Assembly: GCA_049841135.1 (NCBI GenBank)
Contig: JASGHK010000008.1
Location: forward strand, 1,240,001 to 1,304,000
Length of the DNA stretch: 64,000 nucleotides
Reading direction: 5' to 3'
Source of the DNA: JACRCT01 sp049841135
GTDB lineage: Bacteria > Myxococcota > Myxococcia > Myxococcales > UBA5297
Shown here: positions 49,879 through 61,892 of the stretch, piece after piece
Position numbering within the stretch: position 1 is the stretch's first letter
Layout: each line of letters starts with the position of its first letter
The notes under the pieces: generated by a model
Database searches by the model: none
The model's input: only the letters and a program-made list of their open reading frames with translations
Told to the model about the DNA's origin: nothing
Translations under genes and position numbers: made by a program

Positions 49879-50367
49879 CTACGCGTGCCCCTTCTCGGTC
49901 GACGGCGCCTTGACCGGCTCCGGCTTCTTGCGCGTCCACTCGCCGCTGCGGCCGCCGCTCTTGTGGTGCAGGGCGACCTCGCCGATGAGCATGCCCTTGT
50001 CCACCGCCTTGAGCATGTCGTAGACGGTCAGCGCCGCGGTGCAGACCGCATGCAGCGCCTCCATCTCCACGCCGGTGCGGTCGGTGGTCTCGATGCGCGC
50101 CTCGATGGCGACGCGCGGGGCGGGCGCCTCCTCGAGCGAGAGGTGCACCTCGGCGCTGGTCAGGCCGATGGGGTGGCACAGGGGGATGAAGTCGGGGGTG
50201 CGCTTGGCGGCCATGATGCCGGCCAGGCGCGCCGCGGCGAGCACGTCGCCCTTCTCGACGCGGCCCTCGCGGATGCGCTCGAGCGTCTCCTTCTCCATCG
50301 AGACGAAGCCTCGCGCGATCGCCACGCGGCGGGTCTTCTCCTTGCCTCCGACGTCGATCATCTTCAT
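49879..50367 (-). CDS. moaC: Cyclic pyranopterin monophosphate synthase
   Basis: Cytosolic enzyme of molybdenum cofactor synthesis that forms cyclic pyranopterin monophosphate. At 162 residues it matches the family. Typical segments are MIDVGGKEKTRRVAIA, PLCHPIGLTSAEV, DRTGVEMEALHAVCTAALTVYDM and the active-site KAVDKGM. The ATG overlaps the stop of the preceding gene (ATGA), so it is the second gene of a pair. No other moa or mob gene is in the window. Confidence 0.95.
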   Translation of the reverse strand: MKMIDVGGKEKTRRVAIARGFVSMEKETLERIREGRVEKGDVLAAARLAGIMAAKRTPDFIPLCHPIGLTSAEVHLSLEEAPAPRVAIEARIETTDRTGVEMEALHAVCTAALTVYDMLKAVDKGMLIGEVALHHKSGGRSGEWTRKKPEPVKAPSTEKGHA

Positions 50368-51002
50368 TTGCTGGGACTCCCCGGTGCAGGTGCAGGTGCT
50401 GGTGCTGGTGCGCTGGTTCCGGCCGGGGCGATCAGCGGCGCCGAGAGCCCCGGGGCGAAGGTGGTGTCGAGCCGCGTCGCGGAGAAGGCCGCGGGCAGCT
50501 CGTAGCTGGCGTCCAGCTTCGACTCCGAGCCGGCGCGCAGCTTGAGCTTGATGGAGTACTTGCCAGCCTCTCCGGGATCAATCTGAACGCGCCAGACGAC
50601 CGTCGGCTTGCCCGTGGCGAGGCCGAAGCCCAGGCCGGCCATCTTGCGCTCCAGCCACTCGCGGACCTCGTCGGAGACCTGCTGGGCGGCGGGGTCGTTG
50701 AACGGCACGTCGATGTTCGCGCGGTAGCTGGGCTCTTCCTTGGCCTCGAGCGCCACCTGGAGCAGGTCGCGCAGCGCGGCGTCGCCCGGCGGCAGCGCGG
50801 CGCCCGTCTGCAGCTTGCGCAGCGCCTCCTTGGCGTCGGCCTTCCGGGGCTTGGGCCTGGCGCCCTGCAGGCGCAGGCTCTCGCCGGCCGACGGGGTGAG
50901 CGGCTTCAAGTCCGTCTCTGGCTGGCCACGGCTGGCGAAGAGCCAGACCGTGCCCGCCACCACCACCGCCACCGCCACGAGGAAGATCGGGTTCTTGAGC
51001 AT
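50364..51002 (-). CDS. Single-helix membrane protein upstream of moaC
   Basis: Protein of 212 residues with an N-terminal helix (NPIFLVAVAVVVAGTVWLFA) and a periplasmic domain of about 180 residues ending in an Ala/Pro repeat (APAPAPAPAPGSPSK). The soluble part is mixed alpha/beta with no motif I recognise. Translation is coupled to moaC by the ATGA overlap, but nothing else ties it to cofactor synthesis. It is divergent from lon. Confidence 0.6.
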   Translation of the reverse strand: MLKNPIFLVAVAVVVAGTVWLFASRGQPETDLKPLTPSAGESLRLQGARPKPRKADAKEALRKLQTGAALPPGDAALRDLLQVALEAKEEPSYRANIDVPFNDPAAQQVSDEVREWLERKMAGLGFGLATGKPTVVWRVQIDPGEAGKYSIKLKLRAGSESKLDASYELPAAFSATRLDTTFAPGLSAPLIAPAGTSAPAPAPAPAPGSPSK

Positions 51003-51147
51003 GCGGCCCTCGAGGGTCGGCAGATTAGCAGACTCCGCCCTCGACTCCGGTTCGCGCTTGCGCGGCGCGTTTCCTGCGCCTATCGCCGCGGTGCGCCGCG
51101 GTGCGCGAGGACCTGGCGTGCGTGGAGACCTGCCTCGACCGCAAAAC

Positions 51148-51176
51148 TTGTGGCGCGCCCATCCCGCGGGTATAGC
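51148..51176 (+). promoter_or_regulatory. Predicted sigma-70-type promoter of lon
   Basis: TTGTGG (51148-51153) and TATAGC (51171-51176) are separated by 17 bases in the 207-bp gap between the divergent moaC pair and lon. The -10 box lies about 30 bases before the start codon. AGGGGA then serves as the ribosome binding site. Prediction by eye only. Confidence 0.45.
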
Positions 51177-51209
51177 CGAGTGAACACAGCCACTTAGGGG
51201 ACCGCCACG

Positions 51210-53642
<2,433 letters not shown>

Positions 53643-53697
53643 ACTCCACCGCTCCCCGCGCCGGATCTCCCTTCCGGCGGGCGAGCCTGGCTTCGAC

Positions 53698-54396
53698 ATG
53701 GTCCAGTTCAACCACGCCGCCCGAGAGCTCACCGTCAAGCTCGTCTATTACGGGCCAGGCCTGTCCGGGAAGACGACCAACCTGCAGGCGCTGCACGAGA
53801 AGCTGGACCAGAAGGCGCGCGGCCGGCTCTTGACCGTGGACACCGCCGACGACCGCACCCTCTTCTTCGACCTGATGCCGGTCTTCTTCGACTCGCAGTC
53901 GGGCATCAAGGTCAAGCTCAAGCTCTTCACGGTGCCCGGCCAGGTCATCCACAACGCGACCCGGAAGGTGGTGCTCTCGGGCGCCGACGGCATCGTCTTC
54001 GTCGCCGACAGCCGCCACGGGTCGACCGCGGAGAACACCAAGTACTGGCGGAACATGCTGGAGAACCTCAAGGAGAACGGGGTCTCCAAGGGCGACGTGC
54101 CCATCGTCATCCAGTTCAACAAGCTCGACCTGCCCAACTCCCGCACCAAGGAGGAGATCGCGCAGGCCCGGGCCAAGGGCGGAGACCCGGTCTTCGGCGC
54201 GGTCGCCATCCGCGGCGAGGGCGTGCTGGAGACGCTCCACGGCCTGTTGCAGCTGACCTACCGCAAGCTGGACGAGCGGCTGGGGCTCAACGCCAAGCTC
54301 GCCCTCTCCGAGAAGGAGTTCCTCTCGCAGATCTTCCGCAACGCGGACCTGAAGGGGAGCGAGCTGCAGCCTGCGTTCGGAGGCGCCCATGCCTGA
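53698..54396 (+). CDS. MglA-like small Ras-family GTPase
   Basis: Protein of 232 residues. The P-loop is GPGLSGKTTN (19-28), the switch region TADDRTLFFDLMP, the MglA-type TVPGQ (78-82) replaces DxxG, and the base-specificity motif is NKLD (141-144). VFVADSRHGSTAENT follows the MglA pattern. At 232 residues it is about 35 longer than MglA, with the extra part at the C-terminus, and no mglB-like gene adjoins it. MglA controls polarity and motility in Myxococcus; this is a paralogue whose own role is not known. Its end overlaps the start of the histidine kinase gene by eight bases. Confidence 0.87.
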   Translation: MVQFNHAARELTVKLVYYGPGLSGKTTNLQALHEKLDQKARGRLLTVDTADDRTLFFDLMPVFFDSQSGIKVKLKLFTVPGQVIHNATRKVVLSGADGIVFVADSRHGSTAENTKYWRNMLENLKENGVSKGDVPIVIQFNKLDLPNSRTKEEIAQARAKGGDPVFGAVAIRGEGVLETLHGLLQLTYRKLDERLGLNAKLALSEKEFLSQIFRNADLKGSELQPAFGGAHA

Positions 54397-55844
54397 GCCC
54401 GTCGAAAGGCAGCTCACCCCGGCCCCGGGGGTGCTCGACCGCAAGCTCAAGCTCTCGGACATGCTCGACCTGCCCTCGTTCACCGAGGTCTGCAAGGGCT
54501 TCGCCGACCTGTACCGGGTGGGCGTGAAGGTCTACGAGGAGAAGGGCGCCAAGCTCGTCGACATCAAGAGCCCCGGCACCGAGCTGTGCTCCTACGTCTT
54601 CGAGTTCCCCAACGGCCGCGCCCAGTGCGTGCGCACCGCCGCGCGGGTCAAGGACGGCCCGCTGGGCGAGGGCGACGGGGCGCGCAAGGCCGCCGACTCC
54701 ATGGGCCGGGTCTTCTCGGTCACCTGCTTCACCGGCTGCCGCTACCTGGCGCTGCCCATCTTCAACGAGGGCGACCTCTTGGGCCGGGTGGTCTTCGGCC
54801 CCTTCGTCCCCGACGACCTGACCGCGCTGCCCCCGGGCGCCGCACCGGCGGCGGGTTCGGGCTTCGACGGCGGCCGGGCCCAGCGGATGCTGGACCAGGC
54901 CCGGCACGCCCCCGAGGGCTCGCTGGCGCGCATCCTGGCGCAGTTCGGCCTGGTCATCGACTCGCTGGTCTTCGCCGGCCAGAAGCTCTACCTGACCAGC
55001 CAGGTGCACATCGAGGCCACCCGCGAGTCCTTCCGGGAGATTCGAGGCCAAGAACCGCGAGCTGATGGCCACCAACGAGCGGTTGCGCGAGCTCGACCGG
55101 CTCAAGAGCAACTTCCTGGCCACCGTCAGCCACGAGCTGCGCACGCCGCTGACCTCCATCATCGGCTACTCGGAGATGCTGGTGCAGGGCATGGCCGGCC
55201 CCATCAACTCCGAGCAGGACGAGTACATCCGCACCATCCTGGAGAAGGGCGAGAGCCTGCTGCACCTCATCAGCTCCATCCTCGACCTCACCCAGATCGA
55301 GGCGGGGCGGATGCGCCTGGCCTTCGCCCCCACCGACCTGGGCGACCTGTGCAAGCAGGCCGTGACCGCGGTGGCGCCCCAGGCGCAGAAGAAGGGGCTG
55401 CACCTGGAGTCGGCCGTGCCGCCCAAGCTGGAGCGGGCCTCGGTCGACCGCGACAAGCTGCGGCAGTGCCTGGTGAACCTGCTCGCCAACTCGGTCAAGT
55501 TCACGCCCGAGGGCGGCAAGGTCACCCTCGCGGTGGTCCCCGAGGCCCCCGCCGGCGTCTTCCCGGCCGGCAAGCGCGGCTTCCTCCTCGTGGTCCAGGA
55601 CAGCGGCATCGGCATCCCGCCCGAGGAGCGCGAGCGGATCTTCGAGAGCTTCTACCAGGTGGACCAGAGCTCCACCCGCCAGTACGGCGGCGCCGGGCTG
55701 GGGCTGGCCATCGTCAAGAGCTTCGTCGAGGCCCACGGCGGCCGCGTGAAGGTGGACAGCGAGGTCGGCAAGTACAGCCGCTTCACCCTCGCCCTGCCCT
55801 ACGCGCCGGAGGTCCAGGAGACCGAGATCGACGCACCGTTCTAG
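54389..55844 (+). CDS. PocR-domain sensor histidine kinase (frame interrupted near 55041)
   Basis: Reconstructed length is 484 residues. Residues about 25-175 form a PocR ligand-binding domain (LPSFTEVCKGFADLY, with conserved Cys in ELCSYVFEF and CFTGCRYLALPI). After a coiled coil (EAKNRELMATNERLRELDRL) come HisKA with VSHELRTPLT, the N-box CLVNLLANSVKFTPEGG, and G-boxes DSGIGIPPEE and GAGLGLAIVKSF. No membrane helix is seen, so it is a cytosolic sensor, possibly of small aromatic or hydroxylated ligands as for other PocR domains. The shift at GATTC (55039-55043) is healed by GATC, giving REIEAKNRE. No response regulator adjoins it. Confidence 0.82.
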
Positions 55845-55916
55845 TCGGTCAAGGGCCCGATTTGCTGGTAGGAAGCTGTGTAGTAACTTGCACTCGCCTT
55901 TCGTTGGGGAGGTTTC

Positions 55917-56804
55917 TTGAGCGACGAGATGAAGGCCGGTTCGGGGGTCGAGGTCGTCCAGGGCAACGCCGAGCAGGCCGCGGCCGCCCCGGCCGCGCCG
56001 CAGGCTCCTGTGGCCGACGCCGCTCCTGCCCAGCCGCCCCCACCCGAAGCTGCCGCAGCCTCGGTGGCACCGCTGGCCGAGACCGCCGCCGCGCCAGCTC
56101 CTGCGGCGGGGCCCGTCCCTGCCGAGCCGGCCAAGCGCAAGGCCGCTCCGGTCGTCCTCGCGGCGGTGCCCGACGCCGACGCCCAGGGAGAGATCAAGAA
56201 GCTGCGCGAGCAGCTGCTCGAGGCCCGCCAGGCGCTGCGGCAGCGAGAGGCGGAGCTCGAGGTCAGCCAGCAGATGAGCCGCGACACGCTGGCCAAGCTC
56301 AAGGACCAGCACGAGCGGACGCTGAGGGCGGTCGCCGACCTCGACAACCACAAGAAGCGGGTCGTCCGCGAGCGCGAGGAGACCGCGAAGTTCGGGCAGG
56401 AGAAGCTGCTCAAGGACTTCCTGCCGGTGCTCGACAACTTCGACCGCGCCTTCGACCACGCCCGGAGCGCCACCGACCTCGAGGCGGTCAAGGCGGGGCT
56501 CTCGATGATGCGCAAGCTCTTCGAGGACACGCTCAGCCGGCACGGGGTGAAGGGCTTCTCGGCGATGGGCCAGCCGTTCGACCCGAAGCTGCACGAGGCC
56601 ATCCAGACGGTGGAGTCGGACCAGCCGGCGGGGACCGTGGTGGTGGAGGTGGTCCGCGGCTTCCTGTTGCACGACCGGCTGATGAGGCCGTCGATGGTGG
56701 GAGTGGCCAAGCCGAAGGCCGAGCAGCCCAAGGCCGCGGCGGAGCCACCCCAAGAGGATTCGGGGGCGGCAAGCCCCGCGGCTGAGCCGGAGAAACCGGC
56801 CTGA
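55917..56804 (+). CDS. grpE: GrpE nucleotide-exchange factor
   Basis: Co-chaperone of 295 residues that releases ADP from DnaK. A long Ala/Pro/Glu-rich N-terminal tail (to about residue 80) precedes the standard GrpE core: a long helix (EIKKLREQLLEARQALRQ) and the four-helix and beta parts ending GQPFDPKLHEAIQTVESDQPAGTVV. The total is about 100 residues longer than E. coli GrpE because of the tail and a Pro/Ala C-terminus. TTG at 55917 is preferred because GGGGAGG ends five bases before it; the first ATG is twelve bases later and badly spaced. It lies 61 bp before dnaK. Confidence 0.93.
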   Translation: MSDEMKAGSGVEVVQGNAEQAAAAPAAPQAPVADAAPAQPPPPEAAAASVAPLAETAAAPAPAAGPVPAEPAKRKAAPVVLAAVPDADAQGEIKKLREQLLEARQALRQREAELEVSQQMSRDTLAKLKDQHERTLRAVADLDNHKKRVVREREETAKFGQEKLLKDFLPVLDNFDRAFDHARSATDLEAVKAGLSMMRKLFEDTLSRHGVKGFSAMGQPFDPKLHEAIQTVESDQPAGTVVVEVVRGFLLHDRLMRPSMVGVAKPKAEQPKAAAEPPQEDSGAASPAAEPEKPA

Positions 56805-56865
56805 ACCAGAGGGGACCGCGGGGCCAGCAGCAGTCTTGAACGTTGGATCAGGGGACTGAACCGTT

Positions 56866-58713
<1,848 letters not shown>

Positions 58714-58736
58714 TTGGTCGCTCGAGTGTCTCTGTG

Positions 58737-58768
58737 CAAGGCCGCGGTCCGACAGGACGGCGGCCTTG
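58737..58768 (+). terminator. Hairpin terminator after dnaK
   Basis: CAAGGCCGC (58737-58745) pairs perfectly with GCGGCCTTG (58760-58768) across a 14-base loop, 24 bases past the dnaK stop. The following CCATTT gives a short T-run. Confidence 0.7.
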
Positions 58769-58782
58769 CCATTTGGCGCATC

Positions 58783-58963
58783 TTGATCCGCCAGGGTCGC
58801 CAAGGGACCAAGGTCGCCAAGCTTGTTGGTCTCGCCGCGACTGCTTGCGTTTGCCTGCGTAGCTGAACCCGAGAGGCCCGATGCGCTCGGCGGGCGGGAC
58901 TTGGCAACTCGCGAACCAGAAGTCCTTGGCGACCTTGGCCCCTTGGCGACCTTGGCGGTCCAA
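58783..58963. repeat. Long imperfect inverted repeat (39-bp arms)
   Basis: The left arm (58783-58821) and right arm (58925-58963) are reverse complements over 39 bases with about four mismatches. Both are built from CTTGGCGACC / GGTCGCCAAG modules, each arm itself carrying two copies. The 103-base spacer has no gene. Such a pair could form a large cruciform or mRNA stem between dnaK and dnaJ, or be the remains of a small non-autonomous mobile element. Confidence 0.75.
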
Positions 58964-59124
58964 CAGGCCCCCAGCCGCCACCGCGCTCTCCTTCAGCCAC
59001 CGGATTGCCAAGTGAATTCGCTGCGTTATATTCCTCGCGCCCGCCGGCACCCCTCCACCGCCGGCGGCAAAAACCTTCGTCTTTTCGAGCACCTAGCGCC
59101 GCGTGGCGCGGGATGGACCATTCC

Positions 59125-60252
59125 ATGAGCCCAACCGGCACCAAGCGCGACTACTACGAGGTGCTCGAAGTCCAGAAGACCGCCAGCGCAGACGAGATCA
59201 AGAGCTCCTACCGCAAGAAGGCACTGCAGTTTCATCCCGACCGCAACCCCGGGAACAAGGAGGCCGAGGACAAGTTCAAGGAGGCCTCCGAGGCCTACGC
59301 CGTGCTCTCGGACGCCGACAAGCGGGCCAAGTACGACCAGTTCGGGCACGCGGGCATGGGCGCCAACCCCTTCGAGGGCTTCGGCGGGTTCAGCGGCTTC
59401 GGGAACATCAACGACATCTTCGGCGACCTCTTCTCGGAGATCTTCGGAGGAGGGCGCGGGCGGGGCCGCTCCGTGCAGCGCGGCTCGGACCTGCGCTACA
59501 ACCTCGAGGTCGGCTTCGAGGAGGCGGCGTTCGGAGCCGAGACCACCATCAACATCCCGCGCGCGTCGCGCTGCACCACCTGCAGCGGCTCGGGCGCCAA
59601 GCCTGGCACCCAGCTGCGGGCCTGCGCGCAGTGCGGCGGTACCGGCGAGCTTCGCTTCAGCCAGGGCTTCTTCTCCATCGCCCGACCCTGCTCGCAGTGC
59701 GGCGGCACCGGGCGGACCATCACCGACCCCTGCCCCACTTGCCGCGGCCAGGGCAGGACCGAGTCCAAGGCCTCGCTGACCGTGAAGATCCCGCCGGGCG
59801 TGGATACCGGCACGCGGCTGCGCCTGGCCGGCGAAGGCGAGCCCGGCGACGACGGCGCGCCTCCCGGCGACCTGTACGTCGTCGTCCACGTCCGCGAGCA
59901 CCCGCTCTTCCAGCGCGAGGACAACGACCTGCTCTGCGAGGTGCCCATCAGCTTCGTCGAGGCGGCGCTCGGCGCCTCCATCGACGTGCCGACGCTCGAG
60001 GGCAAGGTGAAGGTCAAGATCCCCGCGGGGACGCAGAGCGGCAAGGTCCTGCGCCTGAAGGGCAAGGGCATCCCCGACCTGAACGGCTACGGCCGCGGCG
60101 ACCAGCACGTGCGGGTCGTCGTCGAGACGCCCTCCAACCTCTCCAAGGAGCAGAAGAAGCTCCTCGAGGAGTTCGCGCGCATCTCTACGCCCGACATCCA
60201 CCCGCAGGGGAAGACCTTCTGGGGCAAGGTGAAGGAGCTGTTCGAGACGTGA
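59125..60252 (+). CDS. dnaJ: Chaperone DnaJ (Hsp40)
   Basis: DnaK co-chaperone of 375 residues. The J-domain (about 8-72) has HPD at 37-39, followed by a Gly/Phe region (GANPFEGFGGFSGFGN, GGGRGRGR), the zinc domain with four CxxCxGxG-type motifs (CTTCSGSG, CAQCGGTG, CSQCGGTG, CPTCRGQG), and the C-terminal substrate domains. I prefer the ATG at 59125, which begins MSPTGTKRDYYEVLEV; an in-frame ATG four codons earlier is possible. Separated from dnaK by repeats and a terminator, so probably independently transcribed. Confidence 0.95.
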   Translation: MSPTGTKRDYYEVLEVQKTASADEIKSSYRKKALQFHPDRNPGNKEAEDKFKEASEAYAVLSDADKRAKYDQFGHAGMGANPFEGFGGFSGFGNINDIFGDLFSEIFGGGRGRGRSVQRGSDLRYNLEVGFEEAAFGAETTINIPRASRCTTCSGSGAKPGTQLRACAQCGGTGELRFSQGFFSIARPCSQCGGTGRTITDPCPTCRGQGRTESKASLTVKIPPGVDTGTRLRLAGEGEPGDDGAPPGDLYVVVHVREHPLFQREDNDLLCEVPISFVEAALGASIDVPTLEGKVKVKIPAGTQSGKVLRLKGKGIPDLNGYGRGDQHVRVVVETPSNLSKEQKKLLEEFARISTPDIHPQGKTFWGKVKELFET

Positions 60253-60341
60253 GAAATCAGGCGGTAGGCTGTAGGCCTTGGGCTGTAGGAGAAGAGGGAT
60301 CTCGCCGACGGGCCGCGCGGTTCTGTTAGCGTGGCGCTGCC

Positions 60342-61787
60342 TTGAGCCTTCGCCGCCCAGCCCTCGAGCCCGTCGCCGCCGTGGGCGTGCTGGCCCTCGT
60401 CGCGGTCCTCGTCCAGCTGCTCTCGCCCAGCCCCTTCGACGCCGACAGCTACTACCACCTGGCCGTCGCCCGCCTCATCGCCAAGCACGGCCTCCTGCAG
60501 GCGTTTCCGTGGACGCCCTTCAGCTGGCTCGCCGACCACTACGCCGACAAGGAGCTGGTCTTCCACCTCCTGCTCCTGCCGGTCGCGTCGCTGCCGGTGG
60601 CGACGGCCGCCAAGATCGGTGGCGCCTTCTTCGGCACGTTGCTGCTCGCGGCGATCTTCTTCGTGCTGCGCGCGGAGAAGGCCCCGGCACCGCTCGTCTG
60701 GACGCTCTCGACGCTCGCCGGGTCGGCCCTCTTCGTCTTGCGCTTCTCGCTCCTGCGGCCGCACCTGCTCGCCATCGCCCTCGCGCTGGGGGTGACCTGG
60801 GCCGCGGCGCGGCGACGCTGGACGTTGCTGGCGGCGCTCTCGTTCGCCTACCCGCTCTGCTACACCGCGTTCCACACCGCGCTCGTCCTGGTGCTCATCG
60901 TCGCGGCGGCCTCGCTCCTCGCCGAGCGCAGGCTCGAGTGGCGCGGCGTGGCAGCGTGCGCCGCCGGCCTCGCCGCGGGCCTGCTCGTCCATCCCAACTT
61001 CCCGGAGATCCTCGCCTTCTGGAAGATCCAGAACGTCGACGTGCTCTCCACGGCCTGGGCGGGCTCGGCGGGCTTCGAGCTGGGCCAGGAGTTCGGCCCG
61101 CTCGGCCTGGGCGACCTCGTGCGCCACGCCCCGCTGCCGGCCGTGGCGACCGCGGCGGCGCTCGTCCTGGTGGCGCGGACCTCGAGCCGCCAGACGGTGC
61201 CGCTCTCCTTCGCGCTCGCGGCAGCCTCCTTCGCCATCCTGAGCCTTGCCTCGGCGCGGTTCGTCGAGTACTGGGCGCCCTTCTCCTGCGTCGCGCTCGC
61301 CCTCGCTGCGGGCGAGCGGCTCTCGCGTCCGGCCGCCTCCGGGGCGGTCCTGGCGGCCTTCGCCTTCCTGCTGGCCTTCGGCCGCTCGCCCATCGAGCAG
61401 CTGACGAAGCGTGGCGACGACCTCCCCGCCCCTGTCGCCGAGGCCCTCGCCGCGCGCATCCCCGTGGACGCCCAGGTCTTCACCTGCAACTGGGGCCTCA
61501 CCGGCGAGCTGATGATCGCCCTGCCCGAGCGGCGCTTCATGGTGGCGCTCGACCCGGTCCTCTTCTTCAAGAAGGACCCTGGGCTCTACCGCGAATGGTT
61601 CGAGCTGACGCACCGTCCTCCGCCGCGCCCCAGCCAGCCCATCCGCGAGCGCTTCGGCGCGCGCTACGTCCTGTGCGAGCGCAGCCCCCGGTGGCGCTCC
61701 TTCATCGGCGCGATGGAGGCCGACCCTGGCGCGCGAGCGCTGTTCCGCTCGCCGCTCTGGTACGCCGCCGAGCTCCCGCTCCCTTGA
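60342..61787 (+). CDS. GT-C-type membrane glycosyltransferase-like protein
   Basis: Protein of 481 residues with about eleven membrane helices. The first loop reads FDADSYYHLAVARLIAKHG, a DxD-like motif plus YYH as in STT3/PglB-type GT-C enzymes, followed by ADKELVFHLLLLP. The C-terminal soluble part (PVDAQVFTCNWGLTGEL, MVALDPVLFFKKDP) lacks a WWDYG motif, so it is not a true oligosaccharyltransferase. TTG at 60342 is the best available start but has a weak ribosome binding site. A gap of 89 bp after dnaJ holds a short repeat built from TAGGCTGTAGG. Confidence 0.65.
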   Translation: MSLRRPALEPVAAVGVLALVAVLVQLLSPSPFDADSYYHLAVARLIAKHGLLQAFPWTPFSWLADHYADKELVFHLLLLPVASLPVATAAKIGGAFFGTLLLAAIFFVLRAEKAPAPLVWTLSTLAGSALFVLRFSLLRPHLLAIALALGVTWAAARRRWTLLAALSFAYPLCYTAFHTALVLVLIVAAASLLAERRLEWRGVAACAAGLAAGLLVHPNFPEILAFWKIQNVDVLSTAWAGSAGFELGQEFGPLGLGDLVRHAPLPAVATAAALVLVARTSSRQTVPLSFALAAASFAILSLASARFVEYWAPFSCVALALAAGERLSRPAASGAVLAAFAFLLAFGRSPIEQLTKRGDDLPAPVAEALAARIPVDAQVFTCNWGLTGELMIALPERRFMVALDPVLFFKKDPGLYREWFELTHRPPPRPSQPIRERFGARYVLCERSPRWRSFIGAMEADPGARALFRSPLWYAAELPLP

Positions 61788-61892
61788 GGCTGGAGCATCT
61801 CCGCGGCCCCCTCTGTTCGGCCTTCCGGTGGGGCGCGGGTTTGCCGTATACCCTTCTTCTCCCTGCTGTCTTCCGCTGAAGAGGGTGATCCT

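Larger units (their letters stand above)
58714..59124. other. 411-bp dnaK-dnaJ gap
   Basis: No convincing gene is present. It contains the dnaK terminator (58737-58768) and a 39-bp inverted repeat pair (58783-58963), listed separately. About 140 bp immediately before dnaJ has no feature I can support. Confidence 0.6.

Noticed and set aside
55850..55916. Heat-shock (CIRCE or sigma-32) element before grpE
   Set aside because: Only a TTGCACTC half-site is present with no matching inverted half at the expected spacing, and no good -35/-10 pair.
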